Shown: piece after piece, positions 33,060 to 44,771 of the stretch
Layout of the letters: each line of letters opens with the position of its first letter
Position numbering within the stretch: position 1 is the first letter of the stretch
NCBI GenBank assembly: GCA_949130495.1
Contig: OX422221.1
Location: 480,479,159 to 480,543,158, forward strand
Reading direction: 5' to 3'
DNA: 64,000 nucleotides
From: Sambucus nigra
Taxonomy: Eukaryota; Streptophyta; Magnoliopsida; Dipsacales; Adoxaceae
Notes under the pieces: model-generated
What the model was told of the DNA's origin: nothing
Seen by the model: the letters and a program-made list of their open reading frames with translations, nothing else
Databases searched by the model: none
Made by a program: the position numbers and the translations under genes

Positions 33060-34348
33060 GCAAGCTGCCAAACGTGGAACAAATACTCCAGGTGGAATCA
33101 TCCCCCAGCTGGATGGACCCTCTAAAGGACTATTTAAAGGAGGGCACGCTCCCAGGGGATAAGAAAACTGCCCACCAGATAAGAGTCAAAGTTGCTCGCT
33201 TTCACTTATCCACAGGAGGCGACTTATATAAGAAGTCCTTCTCCGGTCCCTACCTTATATGCGTCCACCCAGATGAAGTCGATCAAGTGCTAAGAGAGCT
33301 TCACGAAGGAATCTGTGGAAGTCATGTCGGTGGAAGGTCTCTAGCCTTTCGAGCAATGAAGGAAGGCTATTGGTGGCCATATATGCAAAAGGACTCCGCA
33401 GTATATGTCCGCAAATGCCTGAAATGCCAACTCCACGCTCTTATGGTCCACCAACCTGCCAGCGACTTAAAATCCCTGACCAACCCATGGCCCTTCACCC
33501 AATAGGGAATAGACATCGTGGGACCACTACCCATCGTTGTCGGCAATCGCAAATACCTGTTGGTTGCGACTGACTACTTCACCAAATGGATCGAGGTAGA
33601 ACCACTGGAAAACATCCAAGATGCTGATATGATAAGGTTCATATGGAGGAATATAATCACTCGATTCGGAATCCCCAGAACCATCATCACTGACAATGGA
33701 ACATAGTTTGGGAGTGTCCCCTTTCAGAACTTCTGTAACGAACATGGGATCAGGCACCACTTCAGTTCGGTGGCCTACCCTCATAGTAATGGACAAGCCG
33801 AAGCTTCCAACAAAACTGTGATCGATGGATTTAAGAAGCGATTAGAGCGAGCCAAAGGCGCATGGGCAACCGAGATACCCCATGTCCTATGGGCGTACCG
33901 AACCACTCCTCGACGAGCAACAGGAGAAACCCCATTTTCAATGACATGTGGCATGGAAGCAGTCATTCCACTAGAAGCGGGTTTGCCAACAATGAGATCC
34001 AACCTTGTGGACCAAGTCCAGAATGATGAGGCATTGCTCGCTGAACTCGACCTAGCCGACGAGCACAGAGAACTTGCCCTAGTGAAGCTAGTGAGCTATC
34101 AGCAACAGCTCGCGAAGCACTACCACCAAAGGGTTAACCCGAAAAGATTCCAAGTTGGGGACTATGTTCTAAGGAAAGTCCTGGGCAGCACGATGAAGTC
34201 ATCAGACGAAAAGCTAGGCCCAAACTGGGAAGGACCCTTTAAAATAGCTAAAGACGACCTGCAAGGTGCCTATCATTTGGAAACGATGGAGGACAGAGAG
34301 ATACCAAGAGCATGGAACGCAGCCAATCTCAAGAAATTCTATTTTTAG
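33060..34348 (+). pseudogene. Tat element integrase
   Basis: The zinc-binding part is [20 protein letters not shown] with CLKCQ. A stop (TAG, 33503) precedes GIDIVGPLP, which holds the first Asp. YFTKWIEVEPLENI and ITDNGT (second Asp) are followed by a second TAG at 33704. SVAYPHSNGQAEASNKTVID holds the Glu. VLWAYRTTPRRATGETPFSM and LGPNWEGPFKIAKDDLQGAY complete the core and C-terminal domain, which ends with NLKKFYF at 34348. There is no chromodomain. The DDE residues are intact; only two stops block the frame. Confidence 0.9.
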
Positions 34349-34977
34349 ATTCTTAAGGAGTTCTATTTTTTGAATCTTTTTCTGGTGTTTGTTATCTAAA
34401 AGGGAAGTTCATTTCTAATGAAAGTTACTTAATTGATTACACTTTGATCAGTAACAGCTGGATTTATCGCACATCTTTTCCAAATCACAAGCACGATGGT
34501 CAACATAGCAGGGGAATACCCCTCCTCGGGTCATCGTTATAGCATTGCCCCTGGCAATATATAAAGACCTACAGAGGATTCTTAGGCAATGCGACCAGAT
34601 TTTAAATTGGTCATCAAACCTACTTCGGTTGAGCAAAATCCTGATCGAATGAAGACATCCAACACCAGGTGTGTCCTCGCCAATTGCCCTACTTAGGACT
34701 AAAGGAGTGTGACGACACAACCTAAAAGGTAAAGTAGGACACAATGGTACTTTGGTATTATACTGGACTAGAGGGACACTTGCATGACAAAACAAAAAAG
34801 ATTATAAAACAGCATATGAAAAGTAGGATGCACACGTTTAGTCAGCAAAATTGCCCAAAACACAAAATTTTCATTAATCTATCAGATTTACAATGATGAT
34901 AATACATGTTTAGTCGGCGAGCACGCCCAAGGCATTTACATTATCAAAAATACAAAGGAGTAACAACTGGAAAAATC
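34349..34977. other. No gene; spacer between integrase and antisense region
   Basis: Non-coding on both strands apart from short chance frames. Together with 34978-38567 it forms the long 3' part of the Tat element. Confidence 0.6.
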
Positions 34978-35895
34978 TCAAGGGGGTGGAAGCCTCCGAT
35001 CAAGATAATAAGCCACTCGAGATCTTCGTCCGTCATCAGGAGCAGGGGCTAACTCTTCCACAACCTCATTCCCGTCCGACTCCAATAGTTGCTGAGGAAT
35101 AGCGTCGATGGGGATCCATCGATCATCCCTCCTGAATGGGTTGGGCATCAGAGTGGAGGAAGACATCTCATGACGATACCATAGCACCGAGTTCCTCGGG
35201 ACCTACAGTTCCTTCAGGGCACTTAACCACCTCCTGATGAAAGAAAGTTCCTCGAACTCAGAGAGTCTTGTTGGAGCATCCAGCCAGCCTTGATCATAAC
35301 CGTCAGTCCACGCTTGCCGAGGACCTTTCTTGAACAAATGCCACAATCGGGTAACGTCCCTTTGAAGCCCAACAGCAATTACATATGCTCGTCGGACATC
35401 ATCGTGGAGTTCTTCCATCTCCTTATCACGAAGTTCTTCTACTTCCCTGTTTCTGCCCCTGGTACTCCTACCAGCTCGCGGAAGAGGATGACGAGTGGAA
35501 CCTTATGACATAGGAGGAGTAGATCTAGCTCACGATGACGAGGAGCCTTGCAAAACTGCTGGAACAGTGCTCGGTGCATGCTCCCTAAGTTTTAAGACTT
35601 CCCTCCTCAGGTCTTCATTCTTCTGCTGAAGGAACTCCCCAACTTGGTTCATCTCAGTGGCATCTAGTAATCTTGTTCTCAGCGCATTGACTTCATCTTG
35701 CATTGAGGCACCAATGTCTTCCATCTCCTGGAGCCTGTCCTTCAGCTTAGCCATTAGCTCAGATTGCTCCTTATAATTCTGATTTCTCGACCTAAGGGAC
35801 TTGCAAAGTTTAACAAAGGCCTGGCGAACTTCAAGTCTCGCATTGGGACCGAGGGTCCTACCCAATTGGGAAGTAGCATGAATGTAATCATCCAC
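34978..35895 (-). pseudogene. Antisense ORF 2 of Tat element (coiled-coil protein)
   Basis: A single minus-strand frame from 35895 to 34978 (~305 codons) is broken only by stops near 35530, 35505 and 35203. The first two look like CGA to TGA and CAA to TAA. It contains DYIHATSQLGRTLGPNARLE, a long heptad-like region (LMAKLKDRLQEMEDIGASMQ .. LRTRLLDATEMNQVGEFLQQ), then EEAELRD-like EVEELRDKEMEELHDDVRRA, and ends DDGRRSRVAYYLDRRLPPP. No enzyme motif is visible. Tat elements often carry extra antisense genes in this place; their role is unknown to me. Confidence 0.6.
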
Positions 35896-36049
35896 AATAA
35901 CTAACTACAAGTAAAAGAAAGATAGAGGAGAGAAAGAGATCAGCATAAGCCAGAATGAAGCCTTTTCATTAATAAAGATTGAAGTTACATCAAACTGAAG
36001 AAAAAAAAATTACAGACTAGAAAAAGCAAAAATACAAAGCAATCCTATT

Positions 36050-38198
36050 AATTAGTAACCTCAGGTGGCCCATAGGTGGATGGCCCTTTCTCAGCATCAA
36101 CAGGAGCACTGCCCTCGACATGGGTAGTCTCTGTCACTTCAATAAGGGAAACATCAGCAGAGGTCTCCTAAGGAGCAGGATTAGAGACTTCAACAACTGG
36201 GGTAGGATTCTCGTCTACGGCTGGCCTCGGCCCTGGGTCGTGCTCGTCAAAGAGTGGGGATGCAACATCCACCCCAGAAGCTACGAGAGCCTTATTCCAT
36301 CATTTCTTGAAGTTTAGATAGCTGATATAGCCTATCTGAACTTTAGCATCTTCGTATACCGCGGCCTAGCCGAAATTATAAGAGTCTTCCTTGGTAGTGA
36401 CAGCCTTTGACTCCTTCTTCTTCAGCTCTTTAGAGAGCACCCTTTTCTCCTCCATGACAGCAAGTTTTCTCGAGAAAACTGGATCATAGTCCTGCCACAT
36501 CTCCTTCAGATCCTTGATCGCTGCATCCTTCTCCTTGCTCGCAGTGGCAAGAGCCAAGTCGGATGAAATTCGAGCAGCATCAACAGCCTTAAAATTGGCC
36601 TCGAGATCCTTACCCTTCTGCTTCAGGGCAGAGTTTTCTTACTCCAGTTCACTGTTTTCTTCACCAGCTCGTTGCGTGAATGATACAGCACGGCGAAGTC
36701 AGTAACGAACTGTGAAAAAGAGAAGGCATTAGAAGAGGAAAATGAAGAAAATCAGAGAAAAAGAAAGAGAAAATCTTACCAGAGAAAGCCTCTGGCTAGC
36801 CTCGAGGGCCAAATGCTCCGATCCTACTGCCCTTTTGCGATCAACCTGGAGGACTGCTCTCTCTAGCAGGGTCGGGGCCAGATGAGGAGAAATTGCCACA
36901 TAGGCTTCCTCAGACAGAGCAGACTCCAGGACTAAGGCCTGCCTGGCCTTCGTCCTCGCTTCAGCCTTCTTTCTCTCCTCTTCCTTCTCACTCTCTCTCT
37001 TTTTCTTCTCCTCGACCCTCCTCTTCTCCTCCAGTTTTTTCTTCTCTTCCTCCTTTTTCCTCTCTCTCTCTCTCTCACCTTCTCCTCTTCGTTCCTTCTC
37101 CTCTCCTGATCGGGAACTAGTAGCCACGGCCCCAGAAGTAGATTTTTGCTTCTTGAATCTCTGTGCAAGGAGCACGTGGTCCTCATCATCATCATCTCTA
37201 ATCAAGTTCTTCCTTGGAGGCATTTCTTCACTTGAACTGCTGGAAGTTCTCGACGATCCTCGAGCTTCATAATCCTCCTCACGGTCAGAGGAACTGCTAT
37301 TGTCAAAGCTCCCTTCACCTAAATTACTCACAGCTCATGCACACTCACTTTCAGAGATGCTCTCCTCTTCGTCCAACTAGATAGGCTCTGCAGTAGTCTC
37401 TTCAAAGGAATCAAACTCTGGTACACTATCCACAGGCCTAGCTATGAAGCTGGAGCCAATGTTCTTATACTCGAGCAGAAAGGCAGCAGACCTGGGGTGC
37501 TCGCCGTCACCCAGAGGCTCCCTGATATTCCAAGCTTTTACCAATTCCAAGATACGAACCTCGCTGAGAGCAGGCTCCAAAAGCTTTGACCTCGTTGTGG
37601 AAGAAAAATCAAAGCGGAGTTAGAAAGGTCACAAATCAGCAAAAGTTGAAACGACAGTACGATGGCTACCTATATATTCCTCCCCGTAAAAAGGAACAGT
37701 GAACCTCTCAGACCTCGACCCTTCAAATTGAGAAGAAAACTGCCAATATCTAACTAGGAAACCTTCTTGCCAGTAGTCCTTATGGGAATCAGGTAGATTT
37801 ACTACCAATACCCTGTCAGGGCTCCTAGCCTTGAGGTATAAGACACCCGAGCTAGTTCGAGAAAAGGAGTAACAAAAGCAGACCTCGATAAGTCCTAGCC
37901 TAGTGCCATATAATTGATTTATCCTATGCACGCCATTCACTATTTTCCACACATTGGGTGAGCATTGTGCGGGAACGATATTAAAATAGCCAAAAAAATG
38001 CAAAAATAAATCATTAGGGGGAAAAGTAAGTCCCCCCTGGGAAAGCAGCAAGACATGGATCCAGTGGGCATCCTCTATATCCCTAACGTTCCTAGGAGGG
38101 GAGGCACAACACTCAATATCTACCCACTCAGGGATGTTATAGAACTTCCTAAATTCAGAGATTGACCTATTTCCAATCTTCTCCATTGGAAGACTCAA
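36050..38198 (-). pseudogene. Antisense ORF 1 of Tat element (gypsy-associated plant domain)
   Basis: On the minus strand it begins MSLPMEKIGNRSISEFRKFY at 38198. The region VDIECCASPPRNVRD, GGLTFPPNDLFLHFFGYFNI and WKIVNGVHRINQLYG matches the plant 'putative gypsy type transposon' domain. A possible donor follows EEYIG (about 37665), after which come 37580-37377 and an acidic then K/E/R-rich block (37331-36729) with many E-K-K repeats. A good donor (GTAAGA, 36778) and acceptor (TTTCACAG, about 36708) frame a short intron. After that FVTDFAVLYHSRNELV and, one frame over, KEKDAAIKDLKEMWQDYDPV and YEDAKVQIGYISYLNFKK lead to a Pro/Glu-rich tail near 36060. It is spliced, degraded and antisense to the element. 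Confidence 0.65.
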
Positions 38199-38550
38199 GA
38201 AAAGCTACAAACCAAAGAGAAAGTACAAAGAAAGGGCACAGGAAACTTACAAAATAAAAGATCGGTTCAAGTGATGAAGAAGCACGAGCTCAAGATAACT
38301 AAGAAGTAATGGGAATGGAGATTGAGAGAAGAAGGTACGAGGCGCTAGAGTTCTCAGAAGATAGAAGAATACTGGAAAGGCTGAAGTGACGGGAGAAAAT
38401 GTGTCTATTCCAACAAGCCTTCAAAATCTAATCATAGTGCACAGTCAGCGAAGCGGGTGCCACCAAATCAACTTCACAACTTTCGAGGAATCACAAATCG
38501 GCCACAATGGCTGATCATTTAAATCTATTGAGCCCATAAACATGGACCAA

Positions 38551-38567
38551 CAAATTTAGGGGCAATT
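38551..38567 (+). other. Polypurine tract of Tat element
   Basis: AAATTTAGGGGCAAT abuts the 3' LTR start TGTTGGTACC at 38568. Confidence 0.7.
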
Positions 38568-38963
38568 GTTGGTACCTGAAATTTAGAACTGTGGGCCTCG
38601 ACGAGTAGCCCAATCCTGGCGGCCCAAAGTCCAGGCCCCTCATCTCTCATATTGATCCGGTCTCCCCCACGTTCTCATTTAGGGAAGTTATAGGGGAGAT
38701 GGAAAATGTGGAGGAACCCATCACCTCCACCTACCTACATGTACATGTATATATTGGTCCGGGGCAAAAGAACAAGTTGTATTCTCTATAACTACTCTCC
38801 GGAGTATATAGAAATAATATCGACTGCACCACCGTGAACGTAGGCACATCTTTACAGAACCACGTACATCATTTGTTGTGTGATTGACATTTTGTATTCC
38901 TTGTTCTTCCTTGATAATTGCTTCTCCCGTATTTATTTGTGTTGCATAATAATTGTTACCACA
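38568..38963 (+). mobile_element. 3' LTR of Tat element
   Basis: TGTTGGTACC to TTACCACA, followed by ATATC. Compared with the 5' LTR it has about 20 substitutions, a loss of eight bases after the TATA box and a gain of about twelve near 38808. Confidence 0.92.
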
Positions 38964-39964
38964 ATATCTATTACAGTATAAAGCGTAGTTCTTATAGTTA
39001 CAGAAAATATTTGATTGACAAGAGTCTTATAATTTAAGGTGAAGATCATATCCAATGGTATAATCAAATTTGAATACCCCAAAGTTGCAACGTCCGCATT
39101 TGATTATTCATTCAGTGGATTGCTATAATTATCCATCTCAAGTTGCGCAGTGGTCATTTTTTGGTCATTAATCAAAAGTTTGGTGCCCAACATTCCTCAC
39201 TATTGGGGGATAAGATAAATATAAATAGTTGGAGGGAAAAAATACTGCAAATTTGAAAATGTTCTTTTATTTTTGTCATTTAACTCAAGCATGGCAGGAT
39301 CTACTAACTTGGTTATTCAAAAAGGTTATTGGTTTCGATTACGATATACTCAAATTTGATTATTTTTTAAAGATTATTAACTTTTAATTATTCCATTGAA
39401 TAGGGTTTATAGATTCAATGTTGTTTGCAATTTAATTATATCCCTGGAGATGCTTTAATATAATGGCACAAAATGTGTGAATGACAATAGATTTTTTCTT
39501 GGTTACATATGACAAACTCCATATATTTGCACACGCTTCTACCTTTAGGCAAAGAAAGTGTATTGGCGGGAAATCTTTGAGTGCCATCCGAAGATCAATT
39601 TTATATTAATAATTTGTAAATTGGAAGAAAAGAAGAAAATAAACTTTATGTGGATGTGTCTTATGTGGCACAAGGGTTAATTTTACAAATTTGAGTTAGT
39701 AAATAAAATTTAACTATCTTGCCATTAATTTTCTACCGGTCACCACATAATCTATAGAAGTAATTATAACCTTAATTTAAAGGAAAGGCATTAGCATAGA
39801 AATTGAAAAATATTTTTACAAACTTATTGAAGTAAATATTCTTATGTTGCCTCAACATTGAATATTCCTCAAAAATTAGTAGATACGTTCCTATATACTA
39901 GAAGACTTTTTTTAATAGATACATTCATTGTTCCCATAACACATCAAGATTCCATCACTTGTAC

Positions 39965-40705
39965 TTTTTTTGGTGAAAAGGGAAATATTTTAATTAATTA
40001 ACCAAGATAACCATGATAGTACAAGAGAACAACAAAAGGCATAAGGCCAAAACATAAATCCTGACAATAACTCCATGCAGTGGAGACAAGTACATATAAT
40101 TATTTCTCGATTCTTTAATTTGATTCGTATTCTTGTCATCATCGATAATCTCTCTGAGTTGGTCCGGTGGATCCATCAAGATAAAGAAATCTATCGCATG
40201 AGACTTTGCATACTCGGCTATCCAGTCCGCACATCGGTTGGCCTCTCTCGGGATGAATTTCACATCAATGCTCAGCTCCGTCTTCACATCTCTGTAGTTG
40301 AGGATAATGGCTGAATATGGGTGATTAATCCAATCCCCCCTCATTAATCATGTCCACTACCGTCTTGCAATCTGATTCAAGGCTGATGTTCTTCCACCCC
40401 ATCTCTGGCCATGAGTAAGTCGTAGAAAATTCATTCAAACTCTACTAGAAGTGGATGAGCCCCAATGATTTTCCCAAAAAACTCGAGATCCACTCACCCC
40501 TCTAGTCCGGCACGATGCCTCCGAATGAGACCACTCTGATGCTATTATCCCACCCACCATCAGTATTTATCTTCAAACTAGATCAGTGGAGTAATAATAG
40601 GCCCCATATGCCTTTCAGGTTTAGTTTGTGCACAAATGACCTCGTGTGCATAGTTTACACTAAACTTGGCAATCATAGAAGGAGGGGACTTTCCAATCCT
40701 ATAAT
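39965..40705 (-). pseudogene. LINE 3' fragment with RNase H-like (RVT_3) domain
   Basis: The minus strand reads LKINTDGGWDNS, a GIVPD/GEW block, SLESDCKTVVDMINEGG, HPYSAIILNYRDV and FIPREANRCADWIAEYAKS, then PPDQLREIIDDD. This is the typical C-terminal RNase H-like domain of plant L1 LINEs (DG...E.SD...H.REAN..AD). It ends in a T-run on the plus strand (39966-39972), the A-tail of a minus-strand LINE. Copy A lacks the whole segment (CACTTGTACTTTTGTTTTTATTC at 25635), so it is a 5'-truncated insertion into copy B. Internal stops make it dead. Confidence 0.8.
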
Positions 40706-40795
40706 TTGTTTTTATTCAATCATATACTTTGAACTTTGAATATGTTGACTAACCACATCTCTATGTGTACCCCACAAACCCACTGACTTTCCAAT

Positions 40796-41530
40796 CACTA
40801 CAAGAATTATGTCTTTTAGCAAGGAAAAAAAATCTTTGCAAAAGGTATGTTTTCGTTGAAAAACACCTTTTGCAACATTTTTTTTCCTTACAGCGTTCCT
40901 CGCATTATCCATCATGCTATAGATCTTTTGCAAGGAAATTTTGTCATCATCGCTAAAAATATTTTGCAATGGAATTTTTCATTGGGGAAAATAAACAATT
41001 TCGTTGCAAAAAAGTTCTCATATCTTGATTAAAAAGGTTTTGCAGTGAATATTTCGTTGCAAAAAATACTAACAAATCCTCGCAGTAGATATTTTGATAG
41101 AATTAAAATTCCTTGCTAAATGTTAATTTTACATTGCTAAAAGTCTTTTGTAACACTATTTTTCGTTGCAAAGAAGTTCTAGTATTTTGACTAAAATCCT
41201 CTACAACGAATATTTCATTGCAAAAGATACTAACAAATCCCTGCAAAAGATATTTTGAGAGAATTACAATTCCTTGCAAAAGATATTTTGAGAGAATTAC
41301 AATTCCTTGCCAAATGGTAATTATACATTGCTAAAAGTCTTTTGTAACACTCTTTTTAGTTGTAAAAAAGTTCTCGTATTTCGACTAAAAATATTTTACA
41401 ATGAAAATTTTATTGCAAAAGATACTAATAAATCATCGCAAAATATATTTTGAGGGAATTAAAATTCCTTGCCAAACGTCAATTCTTCGTTGCTAATAGT
41501 CTTTTGTAACATTCTTTTTCATTACAGAAT
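40796..41530. repeat. Left subterminal repeats of CACTA-1
   Basis: CCTTGC(A/T)AAA, TTTCGTTGCAAAA and AAAGATATTTTGAG-type motifs recur in both directions, more than a dozen times. A 43-bp near-exact duplication covers 41243-41320. These are the usual transposase-binding arrays of CACTA ends. Confidence 0.8.
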
Positions 41531-41729
41531 TATATTAAAAAATGAAACAAATAAAAAGAAAATTAAGTAAACACACATAATTAAAAAAATGTTATATTAT
41601 ATTCAAAACATAAATGTACTACTGTTCATGTCACAATGAAGATCAAAAGTAAATAATACTTAGATGAGTTTGTACTAGTTTTCTCATCACAAACAAAATG
41701 ATAAACTCAACACTTGACATCAAGCAACT

Positions 41730-42560
41730 TGATTCGTAGGGACAGAAGATCCTTTAGAAACATCTTCCTCGGGAGCAACGTCTTTATCACGCAATAATGT
41801 GGCCTTCATTGTAGTCATCTCTGACATAAGACATTGGACTAGGATTTTCAAATCTAGGATCTCTGTTTGTAATTTTTTGTTCTTCAAATCAAAATTCTGC
41901 CTATATAATGATTACAAAGGTCGGGTACCAAGACCTTTCACGTATCCCGGCCTCTTTCCAAGGACTTTTTGACAGATTGATGCTTCGTCACAATCTTCCG
42001 AGCTTTTTTTATAATTCAATAATCTTTTTCTACAAAGAAAAAGAAATATTATGTTACACTATCGGTTTGAATATATTTTAAACTTAAAAAAATCGAGAGC
42101 GATTCCTTTGTTTATTTAAGAAATCCAACATGTTATGACACACAAATCACTAATTCAATAACTATATCTATAAGTAAGTCATCAATGCGTTCCTTCCACC
42201 GATTTCACTTTATTTTTTTTTAAATTGGCGAAATTTCCTTTATTTATTCATAAAATCCTACCTGTTGTGACACAAATCAATAATCCAACAACTCCCTTCC
42301 ACTGATTTCAACACAAATCAATCCAGCCCGCACGGCTTGGGAATAATACTTTATGTTTAAGCATATAAAATTATTTTCTTTTATATACTTACATAGTTAG
42401 ACTCCGCTTCTTCACGAATCCACCAGTTTTCCTTCGTCTAATGAGTTTCATAAAATACTTCAATTTTTCCTTTCCTCTTCTCGTATGCTTTACCTGCCTA
42501 TTAACATACGAAAATAAAATACATAAGAACACGTACTTGCATAAGCGTTACCTGACTACT
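41730..42560 (-). pseudogene. CACTA transposase relic (Ptta/En/Spm type)
   Basis: On the minus strand, exon-like pieces read KRKGKIEVFYETH then KENWWIREEAESNYV (42480-42390), and GYVKGLGTRPL followed by a leucine-heptad stretch DLKNKKLQTEILDLKILV and MTTMKATLLRD (41950-41760). The FxxTH..K.G.W(I/V).E..... block and the G(R/Y)V(R/K)GLG motif before a short coiled coil are typical of the plant Ptta/En/Spm (TNPA-like) DNA-binding protein. Introns with AT-rich DNA separate the pieces. Upstream, 42883-42659 is open ([20 protein letters not shown]) but unrecognised. Stops show decay. The direction implies a promoter in the right arm. Confidence 0.55.
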
Positions 42561-43749
42561 TTACTTTTTCTTTAAACGTTACTGAATATAAACAAGACAT
42601 TTAAACGGTTTATACTGATATAAACCATAGTGACACATTAGTAATTCAACTTTAAAAGTCATTTTATTTTACTGAGATTTTTAAGAATATCGCGCCATCT
42701 AAAGTTTAAAGAATACTGATATAAACTGTTACTCTGACAAATGATAAGGAGGGGGGATTGCTTAGCTACAAATGGGAAAGTTATTATGTAGCTATGCCCA
42801 TTCAATGCACCAACCAAGCACAAACCAAGCGCACAAGCAAGAAATACTTCATCAACAAATAGCTCTTTTTCGTCATTCAGCAACTTGTAGCTGTCAATAA
42901 CAAAAATCCCTCGATTCAGTTACATAACCACCACTACTAAGTATGAAGATTATAAAATGTTTTAAGTTTTTTACCTTTTTGAGGTCCGAGGAGATCAAGA
43001 GAGCTAAAAATCTTGTCAATGTCTACAAAAAGGAAAATTAAAAAGACAAAGGAAAAGAGTAAAACATAAAATACAGTACATAACCACCACTACTTTGAAG
43101 GAGAAAAAAAGTTTTACCAAGACAACCTAACATTTACATTAAACGAATAGGTGGGTGAGACGAATCAGGCTCGAGCCATTAAAGTGTTGGCCCGCTAGAT
43201 ACGATTACACAAATAGACGGGTGAGACGAATCGGGCTATACACCAAACAAAGTAAGTAATAACAAAAAAACGTGATTTACACCACATGAAATTGATAGTA
43301 TAAACATTTATAAATTGGTCAGGTATGGGTGATTGTGGTAACGAAAATGTGCACAAATAATTCATTCAAATCATTATTTGGAATGTTCTTTACACTATCT
43401 TATTTTTAAAAGAATTTGGTTAATAAAGCTACTGATGAGGAGGGTTATACTTAACTAATTCTCAAAAGAAGAAGTTAAAAGCTCATATTATAATGGAATT
43501 GCAAGCACGGTTTGGTTTCAATTTAAGGAGTCCTACCTATAGCTCTCAAAAATGAAGATTCTCTACTAGAATATAAGGGGCTTGGGCAATCCCCATTAAA
43601 AAAATGCTCACATCCTGGACTATGCAATATATCTCTGTTATGTTCAGTACATCTCTGTAATGTTTATTAGGCGATAACATGCTATATCTAAATAAAAAAA
43701 ATTGAGAGATATAAATGAAAGTGAAGCACACGGGGGCATCCTCTCTCAT
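42561..43749. other. No gene identified in CACTA-1 left arm
   Basis: AT-rich. It holds a partial duplication of GG(T/C)GGGTGAGACGAATC(A/G)GGCT (43150 and 43217) and two small open frames of unknown nature. The last three bases before CACTA-2 are CAT, its target duplication. Confidence 0.5.
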
Positions 43750-44110
43750 CACTACACCAAAAACAGGAAACTGGCACGGTTTAAAACCGTGCCAGACGCA
43801 ATCTGACACGGTTCAAAATCGTGTCAGAATTAAGCGTGCCAGATTTTCTGGCGCGGTTTAAAATCGTGCCAGATTTTCCAAACTGGCACGCTTTTAAACT
43901 GTGCCAGTTTTTTAATCTGGCACGCTTTTAAACCGTGCCAGATGTTAAATTTGGCATGCTTTTGACACACGCCAAAACCGTGCCAAATTATCTATTTTCT
44001 GGCACGCTTTTGGCACGGTTATAAAGCGTGCTAGATTGTTTTATAAGCGTTCTCATTTTTTTATGCATTGTCTCGGTTTTGGCACGGTTTAAAACCGTGC
44101 CAGATTTTTC
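43750..44110. repeat. Left subterminal palindromes of CACTA-2
   Basis: At least ten copies or variants of an 11-bp arm TGGCACGGTTT and its complement AAACCGTGCCA occur, several as complete palindromes with a 1-base centre (first at 43772). Variants include GGCGCGG and GGCACGCTTTTAA. Confidence 0.88.
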
Positions 44111-44771
44111 AGTTGATTAAAAAAAATATTAATAGGAACCAAATCTGGAAAATCTGCAAATTCCAAATTCCAAATTCGGTAGGAAAAATATTTATTATTT
44201 GCAAAAACAAAATCAAGAAAATTCACAAATTATGAATATCGCAGGTTGTTGATAAACTAATGTGCATACAAACTTCAAAAAATTACAAGAGATAATACCA
44301 ATATAAAGCAACACATGACCATAAAAGTCGACAATAACTTTAAAAAATTACAAGAGTTAATAGTTCTCATATAAAAAAAAAATTGGGCAGAGTTTCCTCT
44401 ATTTTTTGAGCATTCCAAAACCTGCTAACATAAAATCTGCCCATATAAAGCCCGCACGGCCATAAAAGTCAACAATAAAACTACTATAGCTAGCACGACC
44501 ATAAAAATAAACCATAAAACTACGGAAGCCTGCTCGGCCATAACACAAAAAATAGAATCTTGAATATTAACGACACTAAATACACAATCCCCCAGTTGTA
44601 AAGAACTGACTTCTTCGTGCGTTCCAAGTGGATAAAAGCTAACGATTGAATGTCATCCTACAAAAAAAAAAATAAGTCACAAAAAAGATACAATATTAGT
44701 AACCAAGTCATTTTAAAAAAAATCATATTCAAGCAAAAAAATTGCATATATAAGAAGAAAAATTGCATATA
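44111..44771. other. No gene; CACTA-2 left interior
   Basis: AT-rich. AAAAATTACAAGAG(A/T)TAATA occurs twice (44278 and 44342), and CACGGCCATAA/GCACGACCATAA-type phrases recur between 44455 and 44545. Confidence 0.6.

Larger units (their letters stand above)
28331..38963 (+). mobile_element. Ty3/gypsy Tat-lineage retrotransposon, structurally complete
   Basis: Identical 5-bp duplications ATATC (28326-28330, 38964-38968) flank LTRs of 393 and 396 bp starting TGT(G/T)GGTACC and ending ACCACA. In order it has a primer site, gag with a CxFHxxxGHxxxxC knuckle, protease, RT, RNase H, a second archaeal-type RNase H, integrase without chromodomain, a 4.2 kb 3' region with antisense coding stretches, a polypurine tract and the 3' LTR. 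The second RNase H and antisense ORF are marks of the Tat lineage (Ogre/Retand relatives). Several stops and two frameshifts disable gag-pol. The LTRs differ by about 20 substitutions and two indels by my count. It sits exactly between host copies A and B. Confidence 0.92.

Noticed and set aside
36893..37120. Pro/Ser-rich plus-strand frame
   Set aside because: Complement of the K/E/R-rich antisense ORF of the Tat element; low-complexity shadow.
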